Below the pieces are notes generated by a model. That model saw only the letters and a list, made by a program, of their open reading frames with translations, did no database searches and was not told the DNA's origin. From Dyadobacter arcticus (GTDB taxonomy: Bacteria > Bacteroidota > Bacteroidia > Cytophagales > Spirosomataceae): 64,000 bases of DNA. Where the stretch lies: positions 310,001 through 374,000 of the forward strand of contig NZ_JAASQJ010000003.1 of the NCBI RefSeq assembly GCF_011762185.1, read 5' to 3'. Below, in pieces: positions 8,409 through 17,223 of the stretch (positions within the stretch are counted from its first letter, which is position 1; every line of letters starts with the position of its first letter). The position numbers were made by a program, and so were the translations under genes.

Positions 8409-8437
8409 TTGGTTTTCCTCCGAATGGTTTATTTTTG
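8409..8437 (+). promoter_or_regulatory. Bacteroidota promoter (-33 TTG, -7 TATTTTTG)
   Basis: TTGG at 8409-8412 and TATTTTTG at 8430-8437, separated by 17 bp, fit the Bacteroidota sigma-A pattern TTG-N(17-23)-TAnnTTTG. The -7 box ends 38 bp before the start codon of the exported phosphatase-type gene at 8476. Confidence 0.65.
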
Positions 8438-8475
8438 ACTATCCATTCATAATTTCAAAGAAAATCAATACGCAA

Positions 8476-9594
8476 ATGGTAAACTGTACTTTACTTTTCT
8501 CCAAAAGGATTAGACTCTGCTTGGCGTTAATATTGCTTCTGACATTCAGCCTCAATGGCAATGCTCAGCAGAAAAAAACCAAAAATCTGGTGCTTATTTC
8601 CATTGATGGTTACAGATGGCAGGAGATTTTTCAGGGTGCGGATTCATCGCTTTTTTTCAATAAAAAATTTCGGAACCAGGATTCTGCTACCCTGGCAAAA
8701 AAGTATTGGGCGACCACAGCATTGGAAAGACGTTCAAAACTGATGCCTTTTTTCTGGAATACAGTCGCATCCAAAGGGCAGCTTTATGGGAACAGAACCC
8801 AGGGCAATTTGGTGAATGTCAAAAATAAGTTTTGGTTTTCATACCCAGGCAGAAGCGAATCGCTGTGTGGTTTCTACGACCCGAAGATCAATAGCAATGA
8901 ATACCCTAATAATCCAAATGAGAATGTCCTTGAATTTTTGAATAAACAAAAAGGCTACGAAGGAAAGGTGATCTCTTTCGGCTCCTGGGGAGCGTTATCC
9001 AGAATACTAAACCGTGAGAGGAATGGAATGCTGGTAAATGTGCCAGGTGAAACGCTGAAAGATGCAAAAATGACCGAGGCCCAGAAACTGGCGGACGAAC
9101 TGCAATTCCTATTACCTGAATACTTTGGCGCCGACATTCGCTTCGACGTTACGACTTACGCAATGACGAAAACCTACATTGCAGCCAATCACCCGAAAGT
9201 GATACACATTGATTTCGGCGATACGGACGAGCTTGGGCATGCGGGTCTTTATAGTTCCTACCTCGACGCGGCGCATTATATGGACGCGATGATCGGAAAC
9301 CTTTGGAAAACTATGCAAGCCGATGAATTTTATAAGGATAACACCACATTTTTCATTTATCCGGATCATGGAAGGGGCACAATCGATAAATGGACCAGCC
9401 ACGGCACGTCGGCTCCCGGCTCAAACGAAACCTGGCTCGCTGTAATCGGTCCGGACACGCCTGCCACAGGGGAAATAAAAAGCAAAACGCAGATCTACCA
9501 GGACCAGTTTGCCCAAACGATGGCTCAAACGCTAGGCTTTACATTCACCGCAAACCATCCCGTTGCCGAGCCATTACCTTCCGTGTTACACTAG
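8476..9594 (+). CDS. Exported alkaline phosphatase-superfamily hydrolase
   Basis: 372 residues. A signal peptide covers about residues 1-31 and ends at N-G-N-A-Q-Q. The mature part is of the phosphodiesterase/phosphatase superfamily: first metal Asp in L-I-S-I-D-G-Y-R-W, a D-T-D-E-L-G-H-A-G motif near residue 250 and Y-P-D-H-G-R-G near 296, which supply the usual two-metal Asp/His ligands. It probably acts in the periplasm on a phosphate or sulfate ester; the substrate is unknown. It is a single gene with its own promoter. Confidence 0.82.
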   Translation: MVNCTLLFSKRIRLCLALILLLTFSLNGNAQQKKTKNLVLISIDGYRWQEIFQGADSSLFFNKKFRNQDSATLAKKYWATTALERRSKLMPFFWNTVASKGQLYGNRTQGNLVNVKNKFWFSYPGRSESLCGFYDPKINSNEYPNNPNENVLEFLNKQKGYEGKVISFGSWGALSRILNRERNGMLVNVPGETLKDAKMTEAQKLADELQFLLPEYFGADIRFDVTTYAMTKTYIAANHPKVIHIDFGDTDELGHAGLYSSYLDAAHYMDAMIGNLWKTMQADEFYKDNTTFFIYPDHGRGTIDKWTSHGTSAPGSNETWLAVIGPDTPATGEIKSKTQIYQDQFAQTMAQTLGFTFTANHPVAEPLPSVLH

Positions 9595-9608
9595 ATCCGG
9601 CAGGCAGA

Positions 9609-9709
9609 ATGATCATCGAAGAAAAAAACGGTATTTAGCTCAAAAGCTTCTGATCTGATCAAAGCGACATTCCCAACCAAAATCAGCGATCACGAAATCG
9701 GCTGGGCGT
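9609..9709 (+). pseudogene. Possible short gene remnant with a homopolymer frameshift
   Basis: In the gap between the two phosphatase-type genes an ATG at 9609 opens a frame that stops after nine codons. Dropping one A from the A7 run near 9622-9628 would join it to a second frame reading S-S-K-A-S-D-L-I-K-A-T-F-P and ending D-H-E-I-G-W-A before a stop at 9707-9709. The peptide would be 33 residues and I do not recognise it. It may be a decayed C-terminal fragment, or chance. Confidence 0.2.
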
Positions 9710-9790
9710 AGGTTATTTTTTCATTATTACCTTTTTGCAAAACCTATATTCATTTTTCGCGGTTGCCTATCTGATCATATCTACTCAACA

Positions 9791-10942
9791 ATGTCATTTT
9801 TTGGCCCGAAATACACTACACCCGTTTTAAAGAAAAACCAGGCAGATGATGCCTATAAATTCCAGCCGCTTCCAGCTCCATCAGGCCCATATCCTTTTCA
9901 TTTGAATCTGGAAACAATTCAGTCTGTACCAGACCAAAATAAACTGGCATTTCATATGCTTGGAGATACAGGCAGCATCCGCAACCCGGACTATCAAAAA
10001 TTGGTGGTGTCGGAAATGATCAGGCAATATGAAAAAACCGAGGGTACTGGTTTTGAACCTCAGTTTTTGTACCATTTGGGAGATATCGTTTACAATTATG
10101 GTGAGGCTTCGCAATACAAAAGACAGTTTTTCGAGCCTTACCAAAAATACCCTGGACCGATATTCGCGATTCCGGGGAACCACGACAGTGACATTAATCC
10201 CGATAGCCGCGTGTCCTACAAGAGCCTGGATGCATTCAGAGCCGTTTTTTGCGACACAACTTCCAAAACGGTTTCGTTCAGCGGCAATGCCGAGCGAAAA
10301 AGCATGACCCAGCCGAATGTTTATTGGACATTGGTGACGCCGGTTGCAAACATCATTGGCTTGTATTGCAATGTGACCAAGTTTGGGGTCATCACGCCAG
10401 AGCAACGTCAGTGGCTGATGGAGGAGTTACGAAATGCTGATAAGGAAAGGCCGGGAAAAGCGGTACTGCTTTGCATGCATCATGCACCTTACTCTGCAGA
10501 TGTTAATCACGGGTCAAGCCTGCCGATGATCCGGTTCCTGGAAGGTGTTTTTGAGCAAATTAGTATAAGACCTGATATGGTTTTCAGCGGTCATGTTCAC
10601 AATTACCAGCGCTTTGCGAAACGTTATCGAAGTGAAAGCCCGGATGGAACCCACGCTAGAAAGATCCTTCCTTTTGTAGTCGCCGGAGGAGGTGGTTATG
10701 ACGAGTTACATCCTGTTGCGAGTACTTACGATAGCAGTTTCACCGCCAATAATGCACTTTTCAATCACGTAGAGCTACAAAACTATTGTGACACCAAACA
10801 CGGCTTTTTGAAAGTATTGATCGAAAAGACGGGCAATGGTGTCACAATTAAGGTCGAATTTTATACGCTACCCCACGAAAAGCGGATCGATCCGGGCATG
10901 AAAGCCGTGCTGGCAGATGAATTTACTTTGGAAGTGCAATAA
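9791..10942 (+). CDS. Calcineurin-type metallophosphoesterase
   Basis: 383 residues with the full metallophosphoesterase motif set: G-D-T-G near residue 58, L-G-D-I-V-Y-N near 97, G-N-H-D-S-D near 134, M-H-H-A-P near 233 and G-H-V-H-N near 265. These ligate the two metals of the calcineurin-like fold, close to the purple acid phosphatase group. No signal peptide is visible, so it is probably cytoplasmic. The substrate is unknown. The gene converges on the sugar dehydrogenase with only 11 bp between stop codons. Confidence 0.88.
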   Translation: MSFFGPKYTTPVLKKNQADDAYKFQPLPAPSGPYPFHLNLETIQSVPDQNKLAFHMLGDTGSIRNPDYQKLVVSEMIRQYEKTEGTGFEPQFLYHLGDIVYNYGEASQYKRQFFEPYQKYPGPIFAIPGNHDSDINPDSRVSYKSLDAFRAVFCDTTSKTVSFSGNAERKSMTQPNVYWTLVTPVANIIGLYCNVTKFGVITPEQRQWLMEELRNADKERPGKAVLLCMHHAPYSADVNHGSSLPMIRFLEGVFEQISIRPDMVFSGHVHNYQRFAKRYRSESPDGTHARKILPFVVAGGGGYDELHPVASTYDSSFTANNALFNHVELQNYCDTKHGFLKVLIEKTGNGVTIKVEFYTLPHEKRIDPGMKAVLADEFTLEVQ

Positions 10943-10953
10943 CGGCACTGTTT

Positions 10954-13791
10954 TCACTGTATAAACTTGATCTTCGAGAATGAAAGCAACGGCTGTATTG
11001 CTTCGGCAGAATCATTTTTAAATACAAAATACAGATCGTGCTTTCCTTTGGTTTCCTGAATGTCGATGAAAACAGGCGCCCTGGTTGGCCTTCTTGGCGG
11101 CGCTTTTGGCGCTTCTCCCGGCTTGGCACTCTTGTTCTGGCTTTCTATTTCTGCCATCAGTTTGGCCATATCCACTTCCGGTGCAATGTCTACCTTTTGA
11201 GTTCCCACGATGGTACCGGTTGGTGAGTCAAGGTGTATTTCAATGGTTCCCCCGGCTGCACCTTCCCTTTTTTGCGCTACGGCGTTCACCTCTATTTTTT
11301 GAATGCCCGTCAAGTCTATTTCATTGAAAACCAACAGGCTGTTTGAAAACGGAATGACGGCGAATCCAAGGCCCGAGGTACCCAATGCCTTCAATTCCGC
11401 GCCTTTCACAATGTCTGCTTCGGCTGCATTCAGCTCAGGGCTGCGCAGTATAATCATTTCCTCCGAAGTCTGGGCAGGAACAGCCTTGCTGCCGCTGACA
11501 GCCCTATCCGTAAATGCTGCACGGATCAACACCGAACCTTTACCATTATCTTTTTCCGGGATTTTTGGGATGTAAGAGCCTTTGATGGGAAGTGTGCTCA
11601 ACGTTTTATCGGTGCTATTCAGAATGTATTTTACGATGGTTTCAGCATCTGCGACTGGCAATGCCGGGTGGGCAGCCATGGCAACTTCGCCCCAAACGCC
11701 CGAACCGCCTTCCAATACTTTTTTCACAAGCATTTCGGTTACCCCTGGCTTCCCCTTGTATTTGTTGGAAACATCCGCAAATGAAGGGCCAACGGATTTG
11801 GTGTTCGGCTGATGGCAAACCTTGCAATCGCTTTTGTTGATCAATACCTGGGCAACCGCGAATTGGGTGGAGGCGTCAACGCTGCGCTGGCTTTGGATGA
11901 CTTCCGCATAATCAAATCCTTCCGAAGCATAATCGATGCTCACGGCTACCTGGTCAGCTTTGATCTTTCCGTCCGAAAGGCTGCCGTCTTCCTGGTCGCT
12001 AACATCAATAGAGTAAGGGATGGGTTTATTGGCAAAAAAGAAGGTTTTGTTGCCTTCGAGATTGACCGAGACTTTTGGAGGCTCATTACCCGCAACAATT
12101 TTGAGCGATTGGCTGTTTGCTGCACCTTTTGCATCTGTGACGGTAAGACTGGCCGTGTAAACACCCGGCTTGTCAAAGGTAACCGAAGGATTGGCAGTGT
12201 TGAATGTCTTAGGACCAGTACCCGGGCCGACAATTTTCCAATTGTATTTTAATGCATCACCATCAAAATCTTTTGTTCCATCGGCAGATAATTTCGCCTG
12301 GAATGGTACCGTTCCGCCTTTTTTGTCGGTAGATGCCATCACAATCGGTTTCCGGTTTCCACCATTGTATTCAATCCTCACCAGACGAGAGTTTTCGCTT
12401 TTTCTGAACCAGTTACTGCCATATTCCAATACGTACAAATCACCAGACGGACCGAATTTAATGTCGATCGGCTGTACTGGATGATAGGTTGGCATGACGC
12501 GTTCCATCGATTGATAATCGCCATCTGCATTCATGGAAATCGCCATGATCCAGCCTCTCGAAAAGTCGGCAGCTATCCATTTGTTTTCATAATAGGCCGG
12601 CCAAGGACGTTTTGGAGCCTTGAAATCGGACCGGTGGTAAACAGGCCCGCCGGTTGCACTTCGCGAACCAGAACCAACGAGTGGAAATTTTTCGGAAATG
12701 CCGTATGGATAATAAATAAAGTTAGGCGCTGTTGGGAAAAGCTCTTTCAGTCCTGTGTTATTTGGAGAGGTATTGATCGGATTTTTCGGATCTTTCTTGG
12801 CCAAAGGTTTATTTTCAGCATAATCGTAAACCGGAAAGGCTTGATTATCACCTACAAACCAAGGCCAGCCAAAATTCCCCGGTTTTCTTGCCTGGTTCAT
12901 TTCATCGTAACCCCGCGGCCCGATCTCCGAATCTTCGCTGGCATCCGGTCCCACCTCACCCCAATACAAATAGCCTGTTTTACTGTCGACAGAAATCCGC
13001 CATGGGTTTCTATGGCCCATTGAATAAATCTCAGGCCTTGTTTTCGCCGTTCCTTTTGGATAAAGGTTGCCTTCCGGTATAGTATAGGTGCCATCCGCTT
13101 CGGGATGTATCCTTAATATTTTTCCTCTTAAGTCATTTGTATTTCCTGCGTGTCCCTGGTCATCCCAGCTCGCCCTGCCTGCGCGTTCGTCGGTTTGGGC
13201 TGCTTTCTGGTTTCCCGTGTTATTGCCAACGGTCAGGTAAAGGTTACCCGCCTTGTCCCAGGTCATTCCGCCGCCCGTATGGCAGCAAACTTCGCGCTGG
13301 GTTGTCACTTCCAGCACCGTCTTTTTGGTGCTTTCTACAAGCTGGTCATCACGCATCTCCCAACGGGCCAGCACATGCTTTTTCTCAGTGGGATCGGCAT
13401 AGTAAAGGTAAATCCAGTGGTTTTTTTCGTAATTAGGATCCATTGTAAGTCCCATTAAACCTTCTTCTGCTTCCCTGGCAACACCTTCGGCGCTCGTGTA
13501 TTTGGTGTTGACGGGAATTGTCGCAATCAGATCGGTTGATTTGGTAGCAGGGTTATATTTTTTCAAAGCCCCTTTTCTTTCGGCAATGTAAACCGAGCCG
13601 TCAGGCAGGACTTCGAAAACCATAGGCTCGTCGAGGTTATCTGAAACGACGATGGGCGTAAACCTGCTCTCATCGGGTTTCGAGGGGTCGTCCTGGACAG
13701 TAAATGCGGCGAGTAACATCAGCCCCAGCAACTGGACGGGGGATTTAATAATGCGAAAAAAGGTGGAACGCACAACGGAACGGGTTATCAT
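10954..13791 (-). CDS. PQQ-type sugar dehydrogenase with PKD and cytochrome c domains
   Basis: About 945 residues from M-I-T-R-S-V-V-R-S, which leads a signal or anchor ending near A-A-F-T-V-Q; the open frame extends to 13863. Order: glucose/sorbosone dehydrogenase beta-propeller (about 35-470, with H-T-G-G-G-M-T-W-D and G-H-R-N-P-W), a PKD domain (about 485-570), a class I cytochrome c domain with the haem motif C-K-V-C-H near 655, and a C-terminal jelly-roll resembling CBM6. It would oxidise a sugar or alcohol in the periplasm and pass electrons to its own haem. Bacteroidota have many such multidomain proteins; the substrate is unknown. No PQQ synthesis genes are in the window. Confidence 0.87.
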   Translation of the reverse strand: MITRSVVRSTFFRIIKSPVQLLGLMLLAAFTVQDDPSKPDESRFTPIVVSDNLDEPMVFEVLPDGSVYIAERKGALKKYNPATKSTDLIATIPVNTKYTSAEGVAREAEEGLMGLTMDPNYEKNHWIYLYYADPTEKKHVLARWEMRDDQLVESTKKTVLEVTTQREVCCHTGGGMTWDKAGNLYLTVGNNTGNQKAAQTDERAGRASWDDQGHAGNTNDLRGKILRIHPEADGTYTIPEGNLYPKGTAKTRPEIYSMGHRNPWRISVDSKTGYLYWGEVGPDASEDSEIGPRGYDEMNQARKPGNFGWPWFVGDNQAFPVYDYAENKPLAKKDPKNPINTSPNNTGLKELFPTAPNFIYYPYGISEKFPLVGSGSRSATGGPVYHRSDFKAPKRPWPAYYENKWIAADFSRGWIMAISMNADGDYQSMERVMPTYHPVQPIDIKFGPSGDLYVLEYGSNWFRKSENSRLVRIEYNGGNRKPIVMASTDKKGGTVPFQAKLSADGTKDFDGDALKYNWKIVGPGTGPKTFNTANPSVTFDKPGVYTASLTVTDAKGAANSQSLKIVAGNEPPKVSVNLEGNKTFFFANKPIPYSIDVSDQEDGSLSDGKIKADQVAVSIDYASEGFDYAEVIQSQRSVDASTQFAVAQVLINKSDCKVCHQPNTKSVGPSFADVSNKYKGKPGVTEMLVKKVLEGGSGVWGEVAMAAHPALPVADAETIVKYILNSTDKTLSTLPIKGSYIPKIPEKDNGKGSVLIRAAFTDRAVSGSKAVPAQTSEEMIILRSPELNAAEADIVKGAELKALGTSGLGFAVIPFSNSLLVFNEIDLTGIQKIEVNAVAQKREGAAGGTIEIHLDSPTGTIVGTQKVDIAPEVDMAKLMAEIESQNKSAKPGEAPKAPPRRPTRAPVFIDIQETKGKHDLYFVFKNDSAEAIQPLLSFSKIKFIQ

Positions 13792-13962
13792 AAGAAGTAA
13801 ACTAGAGTACTCTTGTAATTTAATAATATTTTGAGAAAAAATGGTTACTTGCTCATTTTCCAATCCCTTGGTCAGTTCCCTACTTTTCCTCGCTACCTGG
13901 GCATTCTTATTGCAACAGAATGAAATTCGTCATCAGAATTAAAAAAACACCTACCTACACTT

Positions 13963-14418
13963 ATGCCTATTCAAAGCGCAGGAATATTAATGTATCGAAA
14001 TACCGATTTGATTGAAGTTCTGCTTGTGCATCCCGGCGGGCCATTCTTCGCAAAAAAAGACCTGGGAAACTGGTCGATACCAAAGGGAATTTATACGTCA
14101 GAGGAAGATGCATTGGATGCAGCCAAAAGAGAATTTCGCGAAGAAACAGGAACAGACATAGACGGGGATTTTATCCCTTTGTCGCCGATTAAATTGCGAA
14201 GTGGAAAGGAAGTAAAAGCCTGGGCATTTGAAGGAGATATGGATCCTCTGACACTGGTAAGCAATACATTCGAAATGGAATGGCCGCCGCGCTCGGGCAA
14301 ATTACAAACCTTTCCCGAAGTGGACCGTGCAGAATGGTTTACCCTTGATATAGCCAGGAAAAAAATCAATGAAAGGCAATCGGCTTTTTTGGATGAACTT
14401 GAAAAGATAGTCAGATAA
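13963..14418 (+). CDS. NUDIX hydrolase
   Basis: 151 residues with a complete Nudix box: G-I-Y-T-S-E-E, seven residues, then R-E-F-R-E-E-T-G-T (about residues 46-67). The opening S-A-G-I-L-M-Y-R and I-E-V-L-L-V-H-P-G-G-P are typical of bacterial house-cleaning NUDIX proteins that hydrolyse nucleoside diphosphate-linked compounds. The substrate is not predictable. Single gene with no operon partner. The 344 bp downstream, up to the next start codon, are AT-rich and contain only the promoter described at 14726. Confidence 0.9.
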   Translation: MPIQSAGILMYRNTDLIEVLLVHPGGPFFAKKDLGNWSIPKGIYTSEEDALDAAKREFREETGTDIDGDFIPLSPIKLRSGKEVKAWAFEGDMDPLTLVSNTFEMEWPPRSGKLQTFPEVDRAEWFTLDIARKKINERQSAFLDELEKIVR

Positions 14419-14725
14419 TTAGCGACAATTCGGCCATCATTCCATATTAAAGTGTAATTAGGTGTTTATTCAAATTGCTTGCTGTCAGTTTTTTAAATGA
14501 AATTCAAAGGAAGAAATTAGAGATCGGATTGAAAAGTAAATTAGACAAAAGCACAAAAAGTAGAGGAAGGCAAATACCGGTTACCTATATCTTTTTTGTT
14601 ATCATATTATCTAAATAAATGTGTTTTCGATTTTTATTAAATGTTTTCGTGCCTCAATATTCTCTTAGTTAACAATGATTATATTTTTAATTAATGGAAA
14701 TATTTTTATAAGTTAAGTTCCTTGT

Positions 14726-14733
14726 TATTTTTG
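14726..14733 (+). promoter_or_regulatory. -7 promoter box for the AT-hook-tailed protein gene
   Basis: TATTTTTG followed by C is an exact TAnnTTTG match 29 bp before the start codon at 14763, inside a long AT-rich leader (14419-14762). No convincing TTG -33 box is present at the standard spacing. Confidence 0.5.
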
Positions 14734-14762
14734 CAAATCAAAAATTAACAATAACCCATTAT

Positions 14763-15239
14763 ATGGATATGAAAGCAAGCGCAATTAAATTCTTCACACC
14801 AGAAGAAAATGTCACCGTTACCAAGAAACTAAAAGAGCAGCCAAAGCCAACCGGCTATATTTCCGGAACCGGTAAGTTGGTCCTTCCTCCAAAAACATTG
14901 GAAGAATTAGGCATAGAACCATTATCAACCCGTTTCAAAATTGGTACGCAACAAGGAAAAAGAACTTTAAAATTTCTTTACCTTATTCCAAGTACTGACG
15001 AAGCCGGTACTTTCTCACTTAGCAAAAGCGGGCGAGGCTATTCGATCCCATTGGATGTGATCCTTAAAAGAAGTGGCGTGGATTTTGAGCAGATCAAATA
15101 TACCTTCACAGTGACATTATTTAACTACGAAGAAGGTGTAGTTGGTTTTGAACTTGAACTAGGGAATTCTGAGCCAAAACCTGCGTATACAGGTAAGCCA
15201 CGGGGCCGTAAGCCCAAAGGTGCCGTTGCCGCAGAATAA
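14763..15239 (+). CDS. Conserved hypothetical protein with an AT-hook-like C-terminus
   Basis: 158 residues, no signal peptide or membrane segment. The body (about 30-140) is strand-rich, with G-T-G-K-L-V-L-P-P-K-T-L-E-E-L-G resembling an AbrB/SpoVT-like opening. The last ~20 residues hold P-R-G-R-K-P-K-G, a textbook AT-hook that binds the minor groove of AT-rich DNA, so a nucleoid or DNA-binding role is suggested. Strong AT-rich promoter context and a good terminator (15292-15329) suggest a well-expressed single gene. I do not recognise a named family. Confidence 0.75.
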   Translation: MDMKASAIKFFTPEENVTVTKKLKEQPKPTGYISGTGKLVLPPKTLEELGIEPLSTRFKIGTQQGKRTLKFLYLIPSTDEAGTFSLSKSGRGYSIPLDVILKRSGVDFEQIKYTFTVTLFNYEEGVVGFELELGNSEPKPAYTGKPRGRKPKGAVAAE

Positions 15240-15291
15240 GCTGAATACTTTCGAAATGACGAAGTAGTTTGCATTCAAATTCATTTTATTG

Positions 15292-15329
15292 AAAAACCAA
15301 TCTGATCGCATAATCGGATTGGTTTTTTG
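15292..15329 (+). terminator. Rho-independent terminator
   Basis: Arms ACCAATCTGAT and ATCGGATTGGT (one G-U pair) enclose a six-base loop and are followed by TTTTTTG; A-rich DNA precedes the 5' arm, so it may work in both directions. It lies 53 bp after the stop of the AT-hook-tailed gene. Confidence 0.85.
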
Positions 15330-15341
15330 TTTTATTATTAT

Positions 15342-15546
15342 TGGACCGCCATATTCGTCGGAAATAAAATCGGTCAGCAAGGACCAATTTTGCTTGTTAA
15401 GCGCCATTTCAAATACATTTCCGACAACTGCTATTATTCTCCTGATCAATCATGTTAACCTCCATGTTTTGTTTTGATTTTTTTACAGGCTGGGAATACG
15501 CTGCGTTGACCAATAGCAACCCCACCGCAATGCAAATTGTTTTCAT
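15342..15546 (-). pseudogene. Remnant of a secreted SnoaL-like protein gene
   Basis: On the minus strand an ATG at 15546 starts a good signal peptide (M-K-T-I-C-I-A-V-G-L-L-L-V, then A-A-Y-S-Q-P). That frame stops after 45 codons. In the next frame the text continues as A-V-V-G-N-V-F-E-M-A-L-N-K-Q-N-W-S-L and D-F-I-S-D-E-Y-G-G-P, which resembles the first helix and loop of SnoaL-like/NTF2-fold proteins. Homology then ends at the terminator of the neighbouring gene, so the gene is both frameshifted and truncated. Family assignment is by eye from about 30 residues. Confidence 0.5.
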
Positions 15547-15672
15547 ATTATCGTGCTTTGTTTAAACAAATGTCCCGATAACATAAAAGAAACTCTTGTA
15601 AAAAATCATTGATTACCAGAAAACCGGTGGCACAGTTATTATAATTATGGTGCGCCTTATAACTCAACACGA

Positions 15673-16197
15673 ATGATGATCACAGATTATCCATACAAGC
15701 AGACTGAAAGCAGTACCGATTTCACGCCGCGACCAATTACACTACACATCAACAATGCGCCCGTACAGCTCGAAGTGCTGCCCTGGGTCAGCTTGCTGGA
15801 TGGTCTGAGGGATTATGCAGGACTTACCGGAACAAAAAAAGGGTGCGATCACGGGCAATGCGGCGCCTGTACGGTAATCTGTGACGGCGATAGGATTTTA
15901 AGTTGTCTCACCTTGGCCGTCATGAAAGATGGTTCAGACATTACCACCATCGAAGGCATTGCGCACGAAGGAGTTCTGCATCCATTACAAAAAGCGTTTA
16001 TTGAACATGACGCATTTCAATGCGGGTACTGCACGCCTGGCCAGATTTGCAGCGCGATAGGTATGTTCCAGGAAGGAAAAGCAAAAACGCGTGACGAGGT
16101 AAAGGAGCTCATGAGCGGTAACCTGTGCCGCTGCGGCGCCAATACCAACATTATTGATGCCATTATGGAGGTTAAAGCGCAAATGTCCCATGAATAA
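15673..16197 (+). CDS. Molybdenum hydroxylase, [2Fe-2S] subunit (PaoA-like)
   Basis: 174 residues. An N-terminal plant-type ferredoxin domain has G-C-D-H-G-Q-C-G-A-C with a later Cys in I-L-S-C-L-T. The C-terminal four-helix domain binds the second cluster through C-G-Y-C-T-P-G-Q and N-L-C-R-C-G-A. It carries electrons from the molybdenum site to the FAD subunit. Unlike E. coli PaoA, the N-terminus has no twin-arginine signal, so this enzyme is probably cytoplasmic. The stop overlaps the next start by 8 bp; the three genes are one operon. Confidence 0.92.
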   Translation: MMITDYPYKQTESSTDFTPRPITLHINNAPVQLEVLPWVSLLDGLRDYAGLTGTKKGCDHGQCGACTVICDGDRILSCLTLAVMKDGSDITTIEGIAHEGVLHPLQKAFIEHDAFQCGYCTPGQICSAIGMFQEGKAKTRDEVKELMSGNLCRCGANTNIIDAIMEVKAQMSHE

Positions 16198-17209
16198 TTT
16201 TAGCTATATAAAAGCTGCAAGCGTGCAAGCCGCTATCGATCAGTCGACCGCAGGGTTTAATGTGAAATACATTGCCGGCGGCACCAACCTGATTGATCTG
16301 ATGAAGTACAATCTGACCCGCGCCGACACGCTGGTGGATGTGAACCGCGTCCAGGAGAATAAGGATATCATTGAAATGGAGAATGGCGGTTTGCGATTGA
16401 GTGCTTTTGCAACCAATGCGCAAACGGCTTACAACCCGCTGATCGAGCGACGCTATCCGCTTCTTTCGAGGGCGATACTGGCGGGAGCTTCCGCTCAGAT
16501 CAGGAATATGGCGACCAATGGAGGAAACCTTTTGCAGCGCACGCGCTGCTACTATTTTTATGATGCCAATGTGCCCTGCAATAAACGGGAGCCAGGTTCA
16601 GGTTGCGCTGCAATAGCTGGATACAATCGTATTATGGCAATTTTGGGTACCAGCGAAAGCTGCATTGCCGTCTTCCCATCTGATATGTGCATCGCACTCG
16701 CCGCATTGGAAGCAATCGTCAATGTGGAAGGTCCGGAAGGTTCGAGGAGCATTCCCTTTGCCGATTTTCATCGTTTGCCGGGAGATACGCCGCATTTGGA
16801 TAACAACATTGGTCAGGATGAGATCATTACCAGCATTGATCTTCCTGCCAAGGGATTTTCAAAAAATTATTCTTATCTCAAACTGCGTGACCGAAATTCC
16901 TATGCTTTTGCCCTGGTTTCAGTCGCCAGTGGTCTGGATCTGGACGGTGATGTGATCCGGGAAGCACGCATTGCATTAGGCGGTGTTGCTCATAAGCCCT
17001 GGCGGGTCGAGGAAGCGGAAGATTTTTTGAGGGGAAAACCTGCAAATCAATCAAATTTCCGACAGGCGGCTGAAATGATTTTAAAAGGTGCAACCGGTTA
17101 CCGGCACAACGAATTCAAGATAGAACTCGCAAAAAGAGCTATTGTACGCAATTGTATGATGGCACTCAATCCTGCGACACAATTACCTGGCGCACAACCG
17201 TCGGTTTAA
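16190..17209 (+). CDS. Molybdenum hydroxylase, FAD-binding subunit (PaoB-like)
   Basis: 339 residues starting at M-N-N-F-S-Y-I-K. FAD-binding motifs of the CO-dehydrogenase medium-subunit family are present: A-G-G-T-N-L near residue 33 and A-T-N-G-G-N-L near 108. The insert R-T-R-C...C-N-K-R...G-S-G-C matches the extra cysteine region that binds a [4Fe-4S] cluster in PaoB, pointing to the PaoABC/YagTSR branch rather than xanthine dehydrogenase. The start overlaps the [2Fe-2S] subunit gene by 8 bp. Confidence 0.92.
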   Translation: MNNFSYIKAASVQAAIDQSTAGFNVKYIAGGTNLIDLMKYNLTRADTLVDVNRVQENKDIIEMENGGLRLSAFATNAQTAYNPLIERRYPLLSRAILAGASAQIRNMATNGGNLLQRTRCYYFYDANVPCNKREPGSGCAAIAGYNRIMAILGTSESCIAVFPSDMCIALAALEAIVNVEGPEGSRSIPFADFHRLPGDTPHLDNNIGQDEIITSIDLPAKGFSKNYSYLKLRDRNSYAFALVSVASGLDLDGDVIREARIALGGVAHKPWRVEEAEDFLRGKPANQSNFRQAAEMILKGATGYRHNEFKIELAKRAIVRNCMMALNPATQLPGAQPSV

Positions 17210-17223
17210 AACTTCTTCAACAT

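Noticed and set aside
11812-12252. Plus-strand 146-codon frame inside the sugar dehydrogenase
   Set aside because: It is antisense to the PKD/cytochrome region, has no recognisable domain and arises from codon bias on the coding strand.
15159-15449. Minus-strand 96-codon frame overlapping the AT-hook gene end
   Set aside because: Its second half is antisense to the real gene. Only the first part, with the upstream signal peptide in another frame, is meaningful and is reported as a pseudogene.
15609-15645. TTGATT and TATAAT resembling an E. coli-type promoter before the molybdenum hydroxylase operon
   Set aside because: The spacer is 25 bp, too long, and this phylum normally uses TTG/TAnnTTTG elements.
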